Positions 38,064 through 46,941 of a stretch of DNA of 64,000 bases are shown here, piece by piece (position 1 is the stretch's first letter; each line of letters begins with the position of its first letter). The DNA is from Gammaproteobacteria bacterium (GTDB taxonomy: Bacteria > Pseudomonadota > Gammaproteobacteria > UBA4575). The translations under genes and the position numbers were made by a program. The stretch is taken from contig JANQOB010000002.1 of the NCBI GenBank assembly GCA_028279275.1, forward strand, positions 124,001 through 188,000, given 5' to 3'. The notes below the pieces were generated by a model. The model did not search any database. It was not told the DNA's origin and was given only the letters and a program-made list of their open reading frames with translations.

Positions 38064-39707
38064 TTAATTTATTTCTATTTCACTACCGATACATTCTACC
38101 ATTTCATCATCAGAGATTTTAAAGTTATCCAAAGAAATCGTCTGATAGTCATCAAAATATTTTGTTAATGGCTTCTCAATTGCCTGGTCGTATTCAGGTT
38201 TAGTTACATGAGTGACACCTTGCACGGTTTTAACAATTTCCCCATCTTTTACAATTAATTCTCCGTTTTTAAATACATATGCGGGCTTAGCAAACATTTG
38301 TTCTATATCATCTTGTTTGCGATAAACAGTAATATTGGCATTAGCGCCTTCACCCAGGTGGCCATGATTCTTAAGGCCTAAAATTTTTGCAGGGGCTGCT
38401 CGAGTCATGATGGCAATTTCGTAAAGAGAATACTCGCGATCCATTGACTTTAAATTTGAAACTCTTTGTGCATCGGAATTGACGATGCTAAAAACATCAT
38501 TTCGAAAGGAACGATCCATTAAGAGTTTGATTAAATGCGGGTAACTCGAAAAAGGTGCCCCGTTTGGATGGTCAGTGGTTAAAAACACTCTCCACGGGTC
38601 ATTTACTTGTAAAAATATTTCTAATCCAATTGCCCATTGCAATGCATTTACAAAGCTTTTATCGCGATACTTAAATGGGGTTACTCCACAACCTGCCTCA
38701 CATTCAATATCCATCACCGTCCATTTTTTCGGGGATGCGTGATCATGTCCAAAATACTGCATCATGGTATCACCAGATGTGGTAATAGTTTGTCCAAACA
38801 TAATTTGGCCAACATCTGCAGTTACGTTTTTATTATTGTTTATGGCTTCAGCAATAGCACATGCTGCAGATGAAAATTTGTGGTCACCCTCTGTTCCATA
38901 ACTATGAAACTGTATATGTGTGATATGTATTGGTAATCCGTCTGCTGCTGATATGGTTGCTAAGGTTGATTCAAAGTTGCCTGGAACACCTAAGTTGCTT
39001 GCATGCACGTGCAGCGGATGCGCGATACCAAGTTCATGCACGGCTTTACTTAACTTTGTAATAATATCTCGTGGCTTGCTTCCTGTTGGGCCAGTTTCAT
39101 CTACATCGAGTCGTCGTTGATTAAATTTAAATGCATGAATCCCTCCCGCATTAACGACTTTAATGCCGATACATTGACTAGCATGAAGAATCCACGCAAC
39201 GTAATCATTGATTGCGCTCTGAGTAGCTCCTTCATGAATCATATTCAATAAAAAATCATCGTTACCTAGAAGTACGTAGCCTCCTTTGTCCACCATGGGC
39301 GTATCTGCCATTTCCATATGTGCCTGCCTCGCATTAACAGCAAGTACAGCGGGTTCAAAACAAGCGGTATAACCCATTTCTGCGTAACGATAACCTGTAG
39401 TGAAAGATGAGGGAACGATATGACCATTGCCAGCACGACAAATTTCAGAGCTACTATATGGGTGAAGATGTGCATCTTCTATCATCATGGTACGTGCTAT
39501 ATTGACTTTGCCGCCGCCAATGTGTGTGTGTATATCAATTGCGCCAGCCATAATGATGCAATCATCAAGCTCATAGGTTTTTTCTAGCTTATCTTTATCC
39601 GATAAATTAGTTTTTATTTTCTCATCGACAATATATAGATCTTTTCTCTCACCATTTATTTTGTGAGCCGGATCATAAATTTCAGCGCCAGAAAGTTTAA
39701 TAGCCAT
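38064..39707 (-). CDS. fhcA: Formyltransferase/hydrolase complex subunit A (formyl hydrolase)
   Basis: A 547-residue amidohydrolase. The metal site is visible: HTHIGG near residue 61, the carboxylated-lysine position in GIKVVNAGG, HVHASNLG, and the Asp in TTDHPNGAPF. In bacteria this subunit hydrolyses formyl-methylofuran to formate, which would feed the FDH encoded next door. It lies 4 bases after fhcB. The second copy in the window (50556-52199) has the same length and the same metal ligands. Confidence 0.94.
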   Translation of the reverse strand: MAIKLSGAEIYDPAHKINGERKDLYIVDEKIKTNLSDKDKLEKTYELDDCIIMAGAIDIHTHIGGGKVNIARTMMIEDAHLHPYSSSEICRAGNGHIVPSSFTTGYRYAEMGYTACFEPAVLAVNARQAHMEMADTPMVDKGGYVLLGNDDFLLNMIHEGATQSAINDYVAWILHASQCIGIKVVNAGGIHAFKFNQRRLDVDETGPTGSKPRDIITKLSKAVHELGIAHPLHVHASNLGVPGNFESTLATISAADGLPIHITHIQFHSYGTEGDHKFSSAACAIAEAINNNKNVTADVGQIMFGQTITTSGDTMMQYFGHDHASPKKWTVMDIECEAGCGVTPFKYRDKSFVNALQWAIGLEIFLQVNDPWRVFLTTDHPNGAPFSSYPHLIKLLMDRSFRNDVFSIVNSDAQRVSNLKSMDREYSLYEIAIMTRAAPAKILGLKNHGHLGEGANANITVYRKQDDIEQMFAKPAYVFKNGELIVKDGEIVKTVQGVTHVTKPEYDQAIEKPLTKYFDDYQTISLDNFKISDDEMVECIGSEIEIN

Positions 39708-39711
39708 GCGA

Positions 39712-40962
39712 TCAAATAAGTTTGTAAATATTTTTTACGAGTTTACTAGCCGTGGATAGTTTGCTGTCTCGTAATTTTTGTAACGGTAAAGTGGCTACAC
39801 TATCTGTTCGACAAGCTAAGCCTCGATGATCAATTCCTGGCACACCCACTGGAAGGTAAACATCAGCATACTCACATTGTATTTTTGGATGACCTAATAC
39901 TATGGTTGGAATATCAGTTGCCGGAGGTGCATCATTTGGATTGTAGGTAGAGATCCACAATAAACAGTCTGTTTCTTGGTTATGTATCATTTTAGTTCCA
40001 TCATAGATCACGGGGTCATGTATAGGCACTCCTTGTGTAAAAGATACAGGTAATGAAACTCCAGTTTGCCAAGTTGCTACATGATTTGCAGTAACCTCGG
40101 CTTTTGAACCACTCAGGGATAGGGCTACACATCGAATTTTTTTCATTAATAATTTAATGATTTCAGTGAGTGCTTGTACGGTGTGCTCGACCGATTCCGA
40201 CTTGAATTCGCTGGTGGTCCAAATAAAGGTTGTATACTGACTGGAAGAGATTATTTTAAATAATTTTAGTAATTCTTCACTTTCGATATCGTGATTCGAA
40301 ATTTTTTCTTTCGTAATAATCTCTTGAAAGCGATATATAATGGATTCGAGTAATGGATAATTTAAAAACATATAAGTGATGTTTTCTTTTTGTTCGCATC
40401 TTGTTACGCCGTCTTGAGAAATATCAATTATAAAAATCTTTTTTGACTTAGTACTCTCATTACCTAATGATTTTTCAGGGCTTAAAACACGTTGCAACAA
40501 ACGTGGAAATTTATCCGTTACATTTTTTCCGAAAATAACCACACAATCTGCTCGATTTCTAACTTCGGAAAGTGTGGTTTTAACTTCACCAATGCGTTGC
40601 ATAACGGATGTGCTTTTTCGCATTGAAGCGCCATTCGCATGATCAATTACACCACCCAACTTTTCAGCTAACGCAAGGGCTTCTCTACAAGTTTGAACAT
40701 CTGCAATCAGTCCACTTATCAACGGTAATTGAGCAGTTTTTAATAGTTCAGCTGCCTTCTCGAGGGCTTGTTCTTCAGAAGCTGGTTTCCCGGCAATCAG
40801 GGGATTAGGCCGGTACCCCTTTGCTAATGAAGCCTCTTCAAAGGCATGCTTACAAGTGGGATCTAAAGGATTGTTCAGTTGGACAGTTAGTTCTGAAACT
40901 TCTACAGACAGATCATCACACAATAAACCACAGTGCGGGCAGGTTACTGATTGAAATTGCAT
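39712..40962 (-). CDS. fhcB: Formyltransferase/hydrolase complex subunit B (non-redox)
   Basis: 416 residues, homologous to archaeal FwdB but apparently without Mo/W chemistry. The N-terminal cysteines are kept (CPHCGLLC at residues 8-15 and C37), but the residue aligned with the tungsten-binding cysteine is Ser113 (segment NGASMRKS). No FwdD gene is beside it. This agrees with the known loss of the formyl-MFR dehydrogenase site in bacterial FhcB. It heads the minus-strand operon fhcB-A-D-C-fdhB-fdhA and is divergent from the PCD gene. Confidence 0.9.
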   Translation of the reverse strand: MQFQSVTCPHCGLLCDDLSVEVSELTVQLNNPLDPTCKHAFEEASLAKGYRPNPLIAGKPASEEQALEKAAELLKTAQLPLISGLIADVQTCREALALAEKLGGVIDHANGASMRKSTSVMQRIGEVKTTLSEVRNRADCVVIFGKNVTDKFPRLLQRVLSPEKSLGNESTKSKKIFIIDISQDGVTRCEQKENITYMFLNYPLLESIIYRFQEIITKEKISNHDIESEELLKLFKIISSSQYTTFIWTTSEFKSESVEHTVQALTEIIKLLMKKIRCVALSLSGSKAEVTANHVATWQTGVSLPVSFTQGVPIHDPVIYDGTKMIHNQETDCLLWISTYNPNDAPPATDIPTIVLGHPKIQCEYADVYLPVGVPGIDHRGLACRTDSVATLPLQKLRDSKLSTASKLVKNIYKLI

Positions 40963-41223
40963 ATCAAAATTACGTACTTAGCTTATTAATAAGGGCGAAT
41001 GAGAGTGTAGAACAGAATAGATGTTTCAGTGTCTAAAATCGCATGATATGCCTTCAGTAAAGCAGCCCCACAAATGCTTTATAAATCTAATATCAAATAT
41101 ACTGTACCAAGAGATGTATCGTCTGTATCTCAAATTTGACAGATTTAGTGATATTTATCAGAGAAATCAATTAAATACGGGATGGTACATAATGATCAAA
41201 AACTTAATTAGGAGTCGTTCAGT

Positions 41224-41607
41224 ATGGCTAAATGGCGAGAAATAAAACCAGAACAAACTTATACGGAAGAACAAATTAACCAACGGCTAGCCGAGGAGCT
41301 GCCCGATTGGTATTACGAAAATGGGTGGATTCGTCGTAAATATAAAACCCATAGCTGGAAGGGCACATTGATGGTTGTGAATACCATCGGTCACTTAGCG
41401 GAAGCTGCCTGGCACCACCCAGATTTGACTGTTTCCTATGCATTTGTAATTTGTAAGCTTATGAACCATGCAGCAAAAGGTGTGACGAACAAAGATTTCG
41501 AATTAGCTAAGAAAATAGAGGATGTGGTGATGTGGCAACCTAGTGCCGAAGAGAATGATTTGGAAGGCACGCCCAAAGATCAACGTTTTGCATATATTCA
41601 ATACTAA
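41224..41607 (+). CDS. Pterin-4a-carbinolamine dehydratase-like protein
   Basis: 127 residues. The family motif appears as GHLAEAAWHHPDLTVSYAFVICKLMNHAAKGVTNKDFELAKKIED, with the catalytic HH-P and the conserved Thr-Asp. PCD-like proteins recycle pterins in aromatic amino-acid hydroxylation, and some family members cluster with molybdopterin genes. No phhA is seen, so the neighbourhood (two furan/pterin enzyme sets) favours a role in methanopterin or molybdopterin chemistry. That is inference. The start at 41224 has AGGAG upstream. Confidence 0.82.
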   Translation: MAKWREIKPEQTYTEEQINQRLAEELPDWYYENGWIRRKYKTHSWKGTLMVVNTIGHLAEAAWHHPDLTVSYAFVICKLMNHAAKGVTNKDFELAKKIEDVVMWQPSAEENDLEGTPKDQRFAYIQY

Positions 41608-41652
41608 GTTACATTATTATTAATGTTTACATAACGTTTTAAATAAATATTG

Positions 41653-42222
41653 TTAAGTTTTTATTTCAACTAACTGTTTTTGAATGGCTTCTGTAATCAC
41701 ATTGGGCGGCAAGCCATAGGGAATGATATTGGTTACTTCACCCTCAGGGCTGATAATGTATAAATTTGAAGTGTGGTCCACTGTATAAAGGCCCTCTTCA
41801 ACATTTCCTTCATAATAGTAAAACCCTTGAAATTGCTTAACTACTTCATCTATTTCTTTAGATGAACCTGTTAAACCAATAAAATTATTACCAAAATATT
41901 TCAAGTAACTGCGCAATATTTCAGGAGTGTCACGTTGAGGATCGACTGTAATAAAAATGGGTTGAACATGTTTTGCATCTTCATTTAGTTGTCCAAGAGC
42001 GGTTTGCACGGCACTTAGAGTATTAGGGCAAATGTCAGGACAATGTGTGAAGCCAAAGAATAACAGGATAACTTTACCTCGTGCCTCTATTGACGAATAA
42101 GGCTCATTCAGTTGTGAGGTAAGTTTAAAATCACCGCCAATTTTGTTTTCTTCTGCATAACTCAATGCAGGTAGCACGCTGATAAATAACAGTAAAATGA
42201 GTTGGCGAATTGAAATAATCAT
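41653..42222 (-). CDS. SCO1/SenC-type copper protein
   Basis: About 189 residues with a signal segment (MIISIRQLILLLFISVLPALSYA). The thioredoxin-fold copper site is canonical: FFGFTHCPDICP (C-x3-C-P), with the distal His in TVDHTSNLY. Such proteins carry copper to CuA of cytochrome oxidase or to other periplasmic copper enzymes. The start at 42222 is chosen because it places the signal peptide at the N-terminus; a 30-codon extension upstream is unlikely. It is divergent from mtoX, a copper enzyme, and probably helps in its maturation. Confidence 0.85.
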   Translation of the reverse strand: MIISIRQLILLLFISVLPALSYAEENKIGGDFKLTSQLNEPYSSIEARGKVILLFFGFTHCPDICPNTLSAVQTALGQLNEDAKHVQPIFITVDPQRDTPEILRSYLKYFGNNFIGLTGSSKEIDEVVKQFQGFYYYEGNVEEGLYTVDHTSNLYIISPEGEVTNIIPYGLPPNVITEAIQKQLVEIKT

Positions 42223-42612
42223 TTTGGTAATTGTTCTGAGGTCATTAAATAGTTTGAGCGTCAACAATACTAGCAGTTCCCTTATATATGATGGCTTAAT
42301 GCCCATTTTCAATAATAATTACAGTAACTTAACTAAAAATTTACTGGCCAACAAAACTTGCACTATTATGGGGAGTAATTTCGTCTAGTTTATGTCTAAT
42401 TAAGTGAATAGTGCATTGATTTTTATGCAAATTAATACCTAATGATATTTCTTTGATTGGATAACTAGATGCGGCATAATGTCCTAATCAATTTCTAACT
42501 GATTTGGGTCATTATTAAAAATGAGCCGATTGGATAGTATGGTCCTAGTTTGGAAATTTTCTAAATAATCGATCTGATCAAATCAAATTTACAAATATGG
42601 AGTTATAAGATA
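42223..42612. promoter_or_regulatory. Divergent control region between SCO gene and mtoX
   Basis: 390 bases without a convincing gene. TTGATT (42453-42458) and CATAAT (42475-42480), 16 bases apart, form a plausible sigma-70 promoter for mtoX. The leader RNA would be about 125 bases. No clear operator palindrome was found. GGAG at 42599-42602 is the mtoX ribosome site. Confidence 0.35.
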
Positions 42613-43992
42613 ATGAAGAAAATGGCAGTATCAAAAGCCAAATGGATGCAGAGTATCGCCACCTTTGTATGCGTGTTGTTTGCTTCCGTAATTGGTTTTC
42701 AATCTACCGCAATGGCAGATGAGACATGCATGTCCCCCTACATGGCGAAAATTGTAGGTCAGGAAGACTATGTATACGTTTGGACATTAGGTGTTGAAGG
42801 AATGGGTGACGAGCAGGATAAGCTGGTTACTATTTCTGTAAATCCTGAATCAAGTACTTACGGAAAAGTAGTAAATGTTTTATCAGTGGGTGGACGCAAC
42901 GAAGCTCACCACTCTGGTTTAACTGATGATCGTAAATATCTATTTGCTGGTGGCTTAGATAGTAACAAGATCTTCATTTTTGATGTTTATAGCAATCCTG
43001 CTAAACCAAAACTTCATAAAGTCATTACCGATTTTGTAGAACAAACAGGCGGAATGGTAGGTCCTCATACCTTTTATGCATTACCAGGTCGCATTATGGT
43101 GACAGCGTTGTCCAATAACGTTGATCATGGTGGTCGTACTGGAATGGCTGAATACACTAATGAAGGTGATTTTGTCGCTGCACACTGGAATCCTACTGAC
43201 GAAGATCTTCGTGGTGCTGAAAAAGTAGGCAATGTTGCGGATGGCTATGGTTATGATGTTAGAGCATTACCTCGTCGTAATATTATTGTGACTTCATCAT
43301 TCACTGGATGGTCAAATTACATGATGGACTTTGGACAAATGCTTGCGGATCCAGAAGCAATGAAGCGCTTTGGAAATACAGTAGTTGTATGGGATTTACA
43401 TACACGTAAACCTAAAAAAGTTTTTGAAGTTCCTGGAGCGCCTTTAGAAATTCGTTGTGCTTGGGGTTCTCAAAATAATTATTGCTTCACTACAACAGCA
43501 CTTACCTCAAAAATCTGGCTGATTTATGAAGATGATGAGGGCGAATGGCATGCTGCTGATGTGGCAGACATTGGCGACCCTTCAAAAGTGCCTTTACCAG
43601 TAGACATTTCTATTACGGCTGATGATCAAGGGCTTTGGGTGCAAACTTTCATGGATGGAAAGACTCGTTTCTTTGATATCTCTGACCCTCACGCTCCTAA
43701 GCAAACTTATGAGCACGTTATAGGTTCACAAGTGAATATGATTTCACAAAGCTGGGATGGTAAACGCACTTACTTCACTTCATCATTACTAGGTAACTGG
43801 GATAAGACAGGTGAAGCTGATGAGCAATACTTTAAGCTATTTACATGGAACGGTAAGAAGCTTGCGCATGAATTCACAATTGACTTCTATGAGCTTAAGT
43901 TAGGTCGTGCACATCAAATGCGTTTTGGTGCTTACTCATTGTATGGCCAAGCACCGAACTCTAAGGACAGAATGTTGTCTCAAGTAAAGTAA
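42613..43992 (+). CDS. mtoX: Periplasmic methanethiol oxidase (SBP56 family)
   Basis: A 459-residue SBP56-family protein with a signal peptide (cleavage near AMA-DE). Histidine motifs at sites assigned to metal binding are visible: AHHSGL near residue 99, VGPHTFY, and RAHQMRFG near the C-terminus. In Hyphomicrobium MtoX is a copper enzyme that converts methanethiol to formaldehyde, sulfide and H2O2, encoded with SCO and mauG genes. The same neighbours occur here, so this annotation is stronger than 'selenium-binding protein'. A terminator directly follows, separating it from the accessory genes. Confidence 0.9.
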   Translation: MKKMAVSKAKWMQSIATFVCVLFASVIGFQSTAMADETCMSPYMAKIVGQEDYVYVWTLGVEGMGDEQDKLVTISVNPESSTYGKVVNVLSVGGRNEAHHSGLTDDRKYLFAGGLDSNKIFIFDVYSNPAKPKLHKVITDFVEQTGGMVGPHTFYALPGRIMVTALSNNVDHGGRTGMAEYTNEGDFVAAHWNPTDEDLRGAEKVGNVADGYGYDVRALPRRNIIVTSSFTGWSNYMMDFGQMLADPEAMKRFGNTVVVWDLHTRKPKKVFEVPGAPLEIRCAWGSQNNYCFTTTALTSKIWLIYEDDEGEWHAADVADIGDPSKVPLPVDISITADDQGLWVQTFMDGKTRFFDISDPHAPKQTYEHVIGSQVNMISQSWDGKRTYFTSSLLGNWDKTGEADEQYFKLFTWNGKKLAHEFTIDFYELKLGRAHQMRFGAYSLYGQAPNSKDRMLSQVK

Positions 43993-44037
43993 GATAGGAG
44001 CGGTTACTTATGTAACAGCAAAATTAGTTACTTTAAC

Positions 44038-44069
44038 AAGGCCGCCCACTGAGGCGGCCTTGTTTTTTT
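44038..44069 (+). terminator. Rho-independent terminator after mtoX
   Basis: AAGGCCGCC (44038-44046) pairs with GGCGGCCTT (44053-44061), followed by GTTTTTTT. The accessory genes start 29 bases after it, so they are either expressed by read-through at a lower level or from their own promoter. Confidence 0.9.
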
Positions 44070-44097
44070 GGAGACAGGAGTACTAGTATTTTCATAG

Positions 44098-44847
44098 ATG
44101 AAAGTTAAAAACTTAATATACGTATTGATCATAAGCATGTTGATGTCATGTGATCGCACAATGGACGATGATGCACCATTACCTGGCTCTCATGCAGCTA
44201 TAGCTGCATCACAAGTTCAAGTCGTCGCTGATGGTTGGGTAGCAGAACTTCCTTATGACGTACCTCAACCGGGCACTTACAATCTATCAAAAATTAATAA
44301 AGCAGCGGGTGGTACTGTATTAGATGTTAATGGAAACGAACTAGAATTAGATAGTTTGTTTGGCGACAAAATTGTATTGCTTACTTTTATATATAGTAGT
44401 TGTAAAGATTTAAATGGTTGCCCACTTGCAACCGCAGTATTTTATAAAGTTAAAGAAAGGTTTAGAAAAGATCCTAAACTTGCAGATAAGATTCGTCTAA
44501 TTAGTGTGAGTTTTGACCCCGAATACGACACACCAGAGGTAATGAAGCTATATGGTGCAGGTTTTGAAGGAGGTAAACCTGAATGGCATTTTCTAACAAC
44601 TAGCTCTGAAGAGGCCTTATTACCCATCACGAATAAATTTGGACAAATGGTGATAAAGCGCTATGACGAATTTGGGAATTATACCGGTACCATGTCACAT
44701 GTCTTGCGTGCATTTTTGATCGATACAAACAAATATATTAGACAAGAATATAGTGTTTCTTTTTTACATGATCAACTTGTAACTGCAGATATAAAAACAC
44801 TTTTAATCGAAGATGGGTTGTATACTGCTGACGCAATTAGTGAATGA
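44098..44847 (+). CDS. SCO1/SenC-like lipoprotein with extended copper motif
   Basis: 249 residues. A lipoprotein signal peptide is present (MLMSC near residue 18). The thioredoxin fold contains a copper-like motif in which the two cysteines are separated by five residues (SSCKDLNGCP) instead of the usual three. A downstream DRR-like segment SVSFDPEYDTPEVM and the distal His in TMSHVLRAFLID are family features. In MtoX clusters a SCO1/SenC gene is thought to deliver copper to MtoX. It overlaps the mauG-like gene by 4 bases (ATGA). Confidence 0.85.
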   Translation: MKVKNLIYVLIISMLMSCDRTMDDDAPLPGSHAAIAASQVQVVADGWVAELPYDVPQPGTYNLSKINKAAGGTVLDVNGNELELDSLFGDKIVLLTFIYSSCKDLNGCPLATAVFYKVKERFRKDPKLADKIRLISVSFDPEYDTPEVMKLYGAGFEGGKPEWHFLTTSSEEALLPITNKFGQMVIKRYDEFGNYTGTMSHVLRAFLIDTNKYIRQEYSVSFLHDQLVTADIKTLLIEDGLYTADAISE

Positions 44848-46202
44848 ACAATAATCGGAAAAAATTTTTATTTTTTGTAAACACCGGTCTTTTGTTTGGT
44901 GTTTTAGTATTGTTGCTTACTTATAATTTCCTTCACAGCTCCACTGAAACAAACCCTGTGTCAGATGTCACAAACAATAGACATATATTTGGTCCCGGGG
45001 ATAACAAAGAAGGCTATTACTCAATAGACTACACAACGGATACTTTAGATTTGCAAAAGCGGGTCGGTAAAGAAGCCGATCTTATGGAATTTGTAACTAA
45101 CCCACCGTTAGGTTTGCCTGCTGTTCCTGTTCCTGAAGATAATCCTATAACGAAAGAAAAGTTATTATTGGGCAGAAAGTTATTTTTTGATCGTCGTTTA
45201 TCTATAAACGATACTTTTTCTTGTGCAATTTGCCATATACCTGAACAAGGTTTTACGAATAATGAAATTCAAACTGCTATAGGAGTTGAAGGGCGATCTG
45301 GTAAGCGCAATTCTCCTACAGTATATAACTCGGCATATTTAGAAAAGATTTTTCATGATGGCAGAGAATCAACTTTAGAACAGCAGGTTTGGGCGCCTCT
45401 ATTAGCGAAAAATGAGATGGCGAATCCTTCAATTGGTTTTGTGATCAATAAAATCAAAGCGATTCCAGACTATGATGGTTTATTTGAAAGTGCATTTGAT
45501 GGACGTGGCCCGACAATGGAAACGGTTGGAATGGCACTGGCTGATTATCAACGAGCCTTAAACTCTGCGGATTCCCCATTTGATCGCTGGTATTTCGGTA
45601 AGCAAGAAGATGCAGTTAGCGAGCAAGTAAAGCGTGGATTTGAAATCTTCAGTGGAAAAGGTCTGTGCACAGCTTGTCATTTGGTGCATGAAGATTATGC
45701 ACTTTTTACAGACCATGAATTGCACAACACAGGTTTGGGATATTTAGCATCTATGGGCACTACTTCTAAAACTACACGTGTGCAGTTAGCACCTGGAGTA
45801 TTTGTAGATGTAGATAATGAAATCATCGAGAGAGTATCAAAGCCTAAAGAAAATGATTTAGGTAGGTATGAAGTCACAGAAAATCCCCATGATCGTTGGA
45901 AGTTTCGCACTCCACCTCTTAGAAACGTGGCTTTAACTGCTCCTTACATGCACGATGGGTCAATGCAAACATTGCGTGAAGTTATGGAATTTTATAATCA
46001 AGGTGGTATACCTAATGAAGTGTTAAGCCCATTGATCAAACCCCTTGGCTTGACAGATGAAGAGATGGATGACGTAGTCGCATTTATGGAATCTCTTACC
46101 GGGAGTAATGTAGCGATTTTGGTTGCAGACGCATTCGCGGCACCTATTGGTGATATTAGTGAAGATGATCCTAACTGGGCACATGAAAATAAAATTGAGT
46201 AA
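44844..46202 (+). CDS. MauG-like di-haem cytochrome c peroxidase
   Basis: 452 residues. One N-terminal membrane helix (FLFFVNTGLLFGVLVLLLTY) anchors it, and two haem motifs follow: CAICH near residue 127 and CTACH near residue 275. The peroxidase/MauG core segments GRKLFFDRRLS, GKRNSPTVYNSAY, FHDGRES, and TPPLRNVALTAPYMHDGSMQTL are present. In mtoX operons mauG is proposed to help mature the enzyme by oxidative protein modification. The C-terminal 40 residues beyond the peroxidase domain have no recognised role. Confidence 0.9.
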   Translation: MNNNRKKFLFFVNTGLLFGVLVLLLTYNFLHSSTETNPVSDVTNNRHIFGPGDNKEGYYSIDYTTDTLDLQKRVGKEADLMEFVTNPPLGLPAVPVPEDNPITKEKLLLGRKLFFDRRLSINDTFSCAICHIPEQGFTNNEIQTAIGVEGRSGKRNSPTVYNSAYLEKIFHDGRESTLEQQVWAPLLAKNEMANPSIGFVINKIKAIPDYDGLFESAFDGRGPTMETVGMALADYQRALNSADSPFDRWYFGKQEDAVSEQVKRGFEIFSGKGLCTACHLVHEDYALFTDHELHNTGLGYLASMGTTSKTTRVQLAPGVFVDVDNEIIERVSKPKENDLGRYEVTENPHDRWKFRTPPLRNVALTAPYMHDGSMQTLREVMEFYNQGGIPNEVLSPLIKPLGLTDEEMDDVVAFMESLTGSNVAILVADAFAAPIGDISEDDPNWAHENKIE

Positions 46203-46297
46203 CATGTTTGATTATATTAGAAGCCCAGGGCGCATGAGAACCAAATAAAATGATAATTTGTTTAATTCCGTAATGCCGATGCACATGAAAATAAAAT
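46180..46297 (+). repeat. 17-base direct repeat at the end of the mauG-like gene
   Basis: The sequence GCACATGAAAATAAAAT occurs at 46179-46195, within the last codons of the mauG-like gene, and again at 46281-46297 in the intergenic spacer. The copies are 102 bases apart. It may be a short tandem duplication that has decayed. No function is visible. Confidence 0.5.
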
Positions 46298-46313
46298 CAA
46301 ATGATGTATAAAC

Positions 46314-46889
46314 ATGAAAAAAAATTTACGTAATTTTGTTTTCGCTTTAGTTGTTAATTTAGTTTTTATTATTCCATTGAATGCGGAAGAAGGGCGTTTA
46401 ATGGATGCTTATCCGCCGAATGTGAGTGCTGAGAATTTTATATTGCCTGATTTAAATGGTGACGAGCATCAATTAGAGGAATTTCGTGGGAAATATGTTT
46501 TAGTCAATTTTTGGGCGATGTCCTGCAACGTCTGTAAAAGTGAAATGACGACTCTGCAAAGTGCTTTTGAATTATTAGGAAGCGATAAAATTGCAATTAT
46601 CTCCATCCATGCTGGTACAAATTACGATGGGGTTGATGAGGTGTTGAAAATAAATAATGTTACTTATACTGTATTGCTAGATATAGATTTAGAATTAGGG
46701 GCATGGGGTATACCCATACTCCCTACTACCTTTGTCGTAAGTCCTGAGGGTGATATTCGGTACAGAGCGGTAGGTTCACGTGTATGGAATTCACCGTTCA
46801 TGATTGATTTTATTCAAAACTTACTTGATAGTGATGATACACAGGATTCTTCACCTCAAGCCTCATCGAATGACCGAACTTATCTATAG
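46314..46889 (+). CDS. Thioredoxin-fold (TlpA/ResA-like) periplasmic protein
   Basis: 191 residues with a signal peptide (MKKNLRNFVFALVVNLVFIIPLNA). The redox site is WAMSCNVCK (C-x2-C), in the usual place after strand KYVLVNFWA. Later GIPILPTTFVVSPEG contains the cis-proline. It lies in the mtoX accessory group and could maintain thiols for copper or haem assembly. The next gene is a paralogue with the WCAPC site. Confidence 0.85.
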   Translation: MKKNLRNFVFALVVNLVFIIPLNAEEGRLMDAYPPNVSAENFILPDLNGDEHQLEEFRGKYVLVNFWAMSCNVCKSEMTTLQSAFELLGSDKIAIISIHAGTNYDGVDEVLKINNVTYTVLLDIDLELGAWGIPILPTTFVVSPEGDIRYRAVGSRVWNSPFMIDFIQNLLDSDDTQDSSPQASSNDRTYL

Positions 46890-46941
46890 GGAGCTAATCT
46901 AAATTTTGTTGAGTCTTGCAAAAACTGGAAGTAGATGCCTA

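Noticed and set aside
41021..41245. 74-residue open frame upstream of the PCD gene.
   Set aside because: It overlaps the PCD start, has no ribosome site and no protein-like pattern; the region is better read as the divergent promoter.
42613..43992. Calling the gene a plain selenium-binding protein.
   Set aside because: The signal peptide and the SCO/mauG neighbours match the methanethiol oxidase branch of the SBP56 family.
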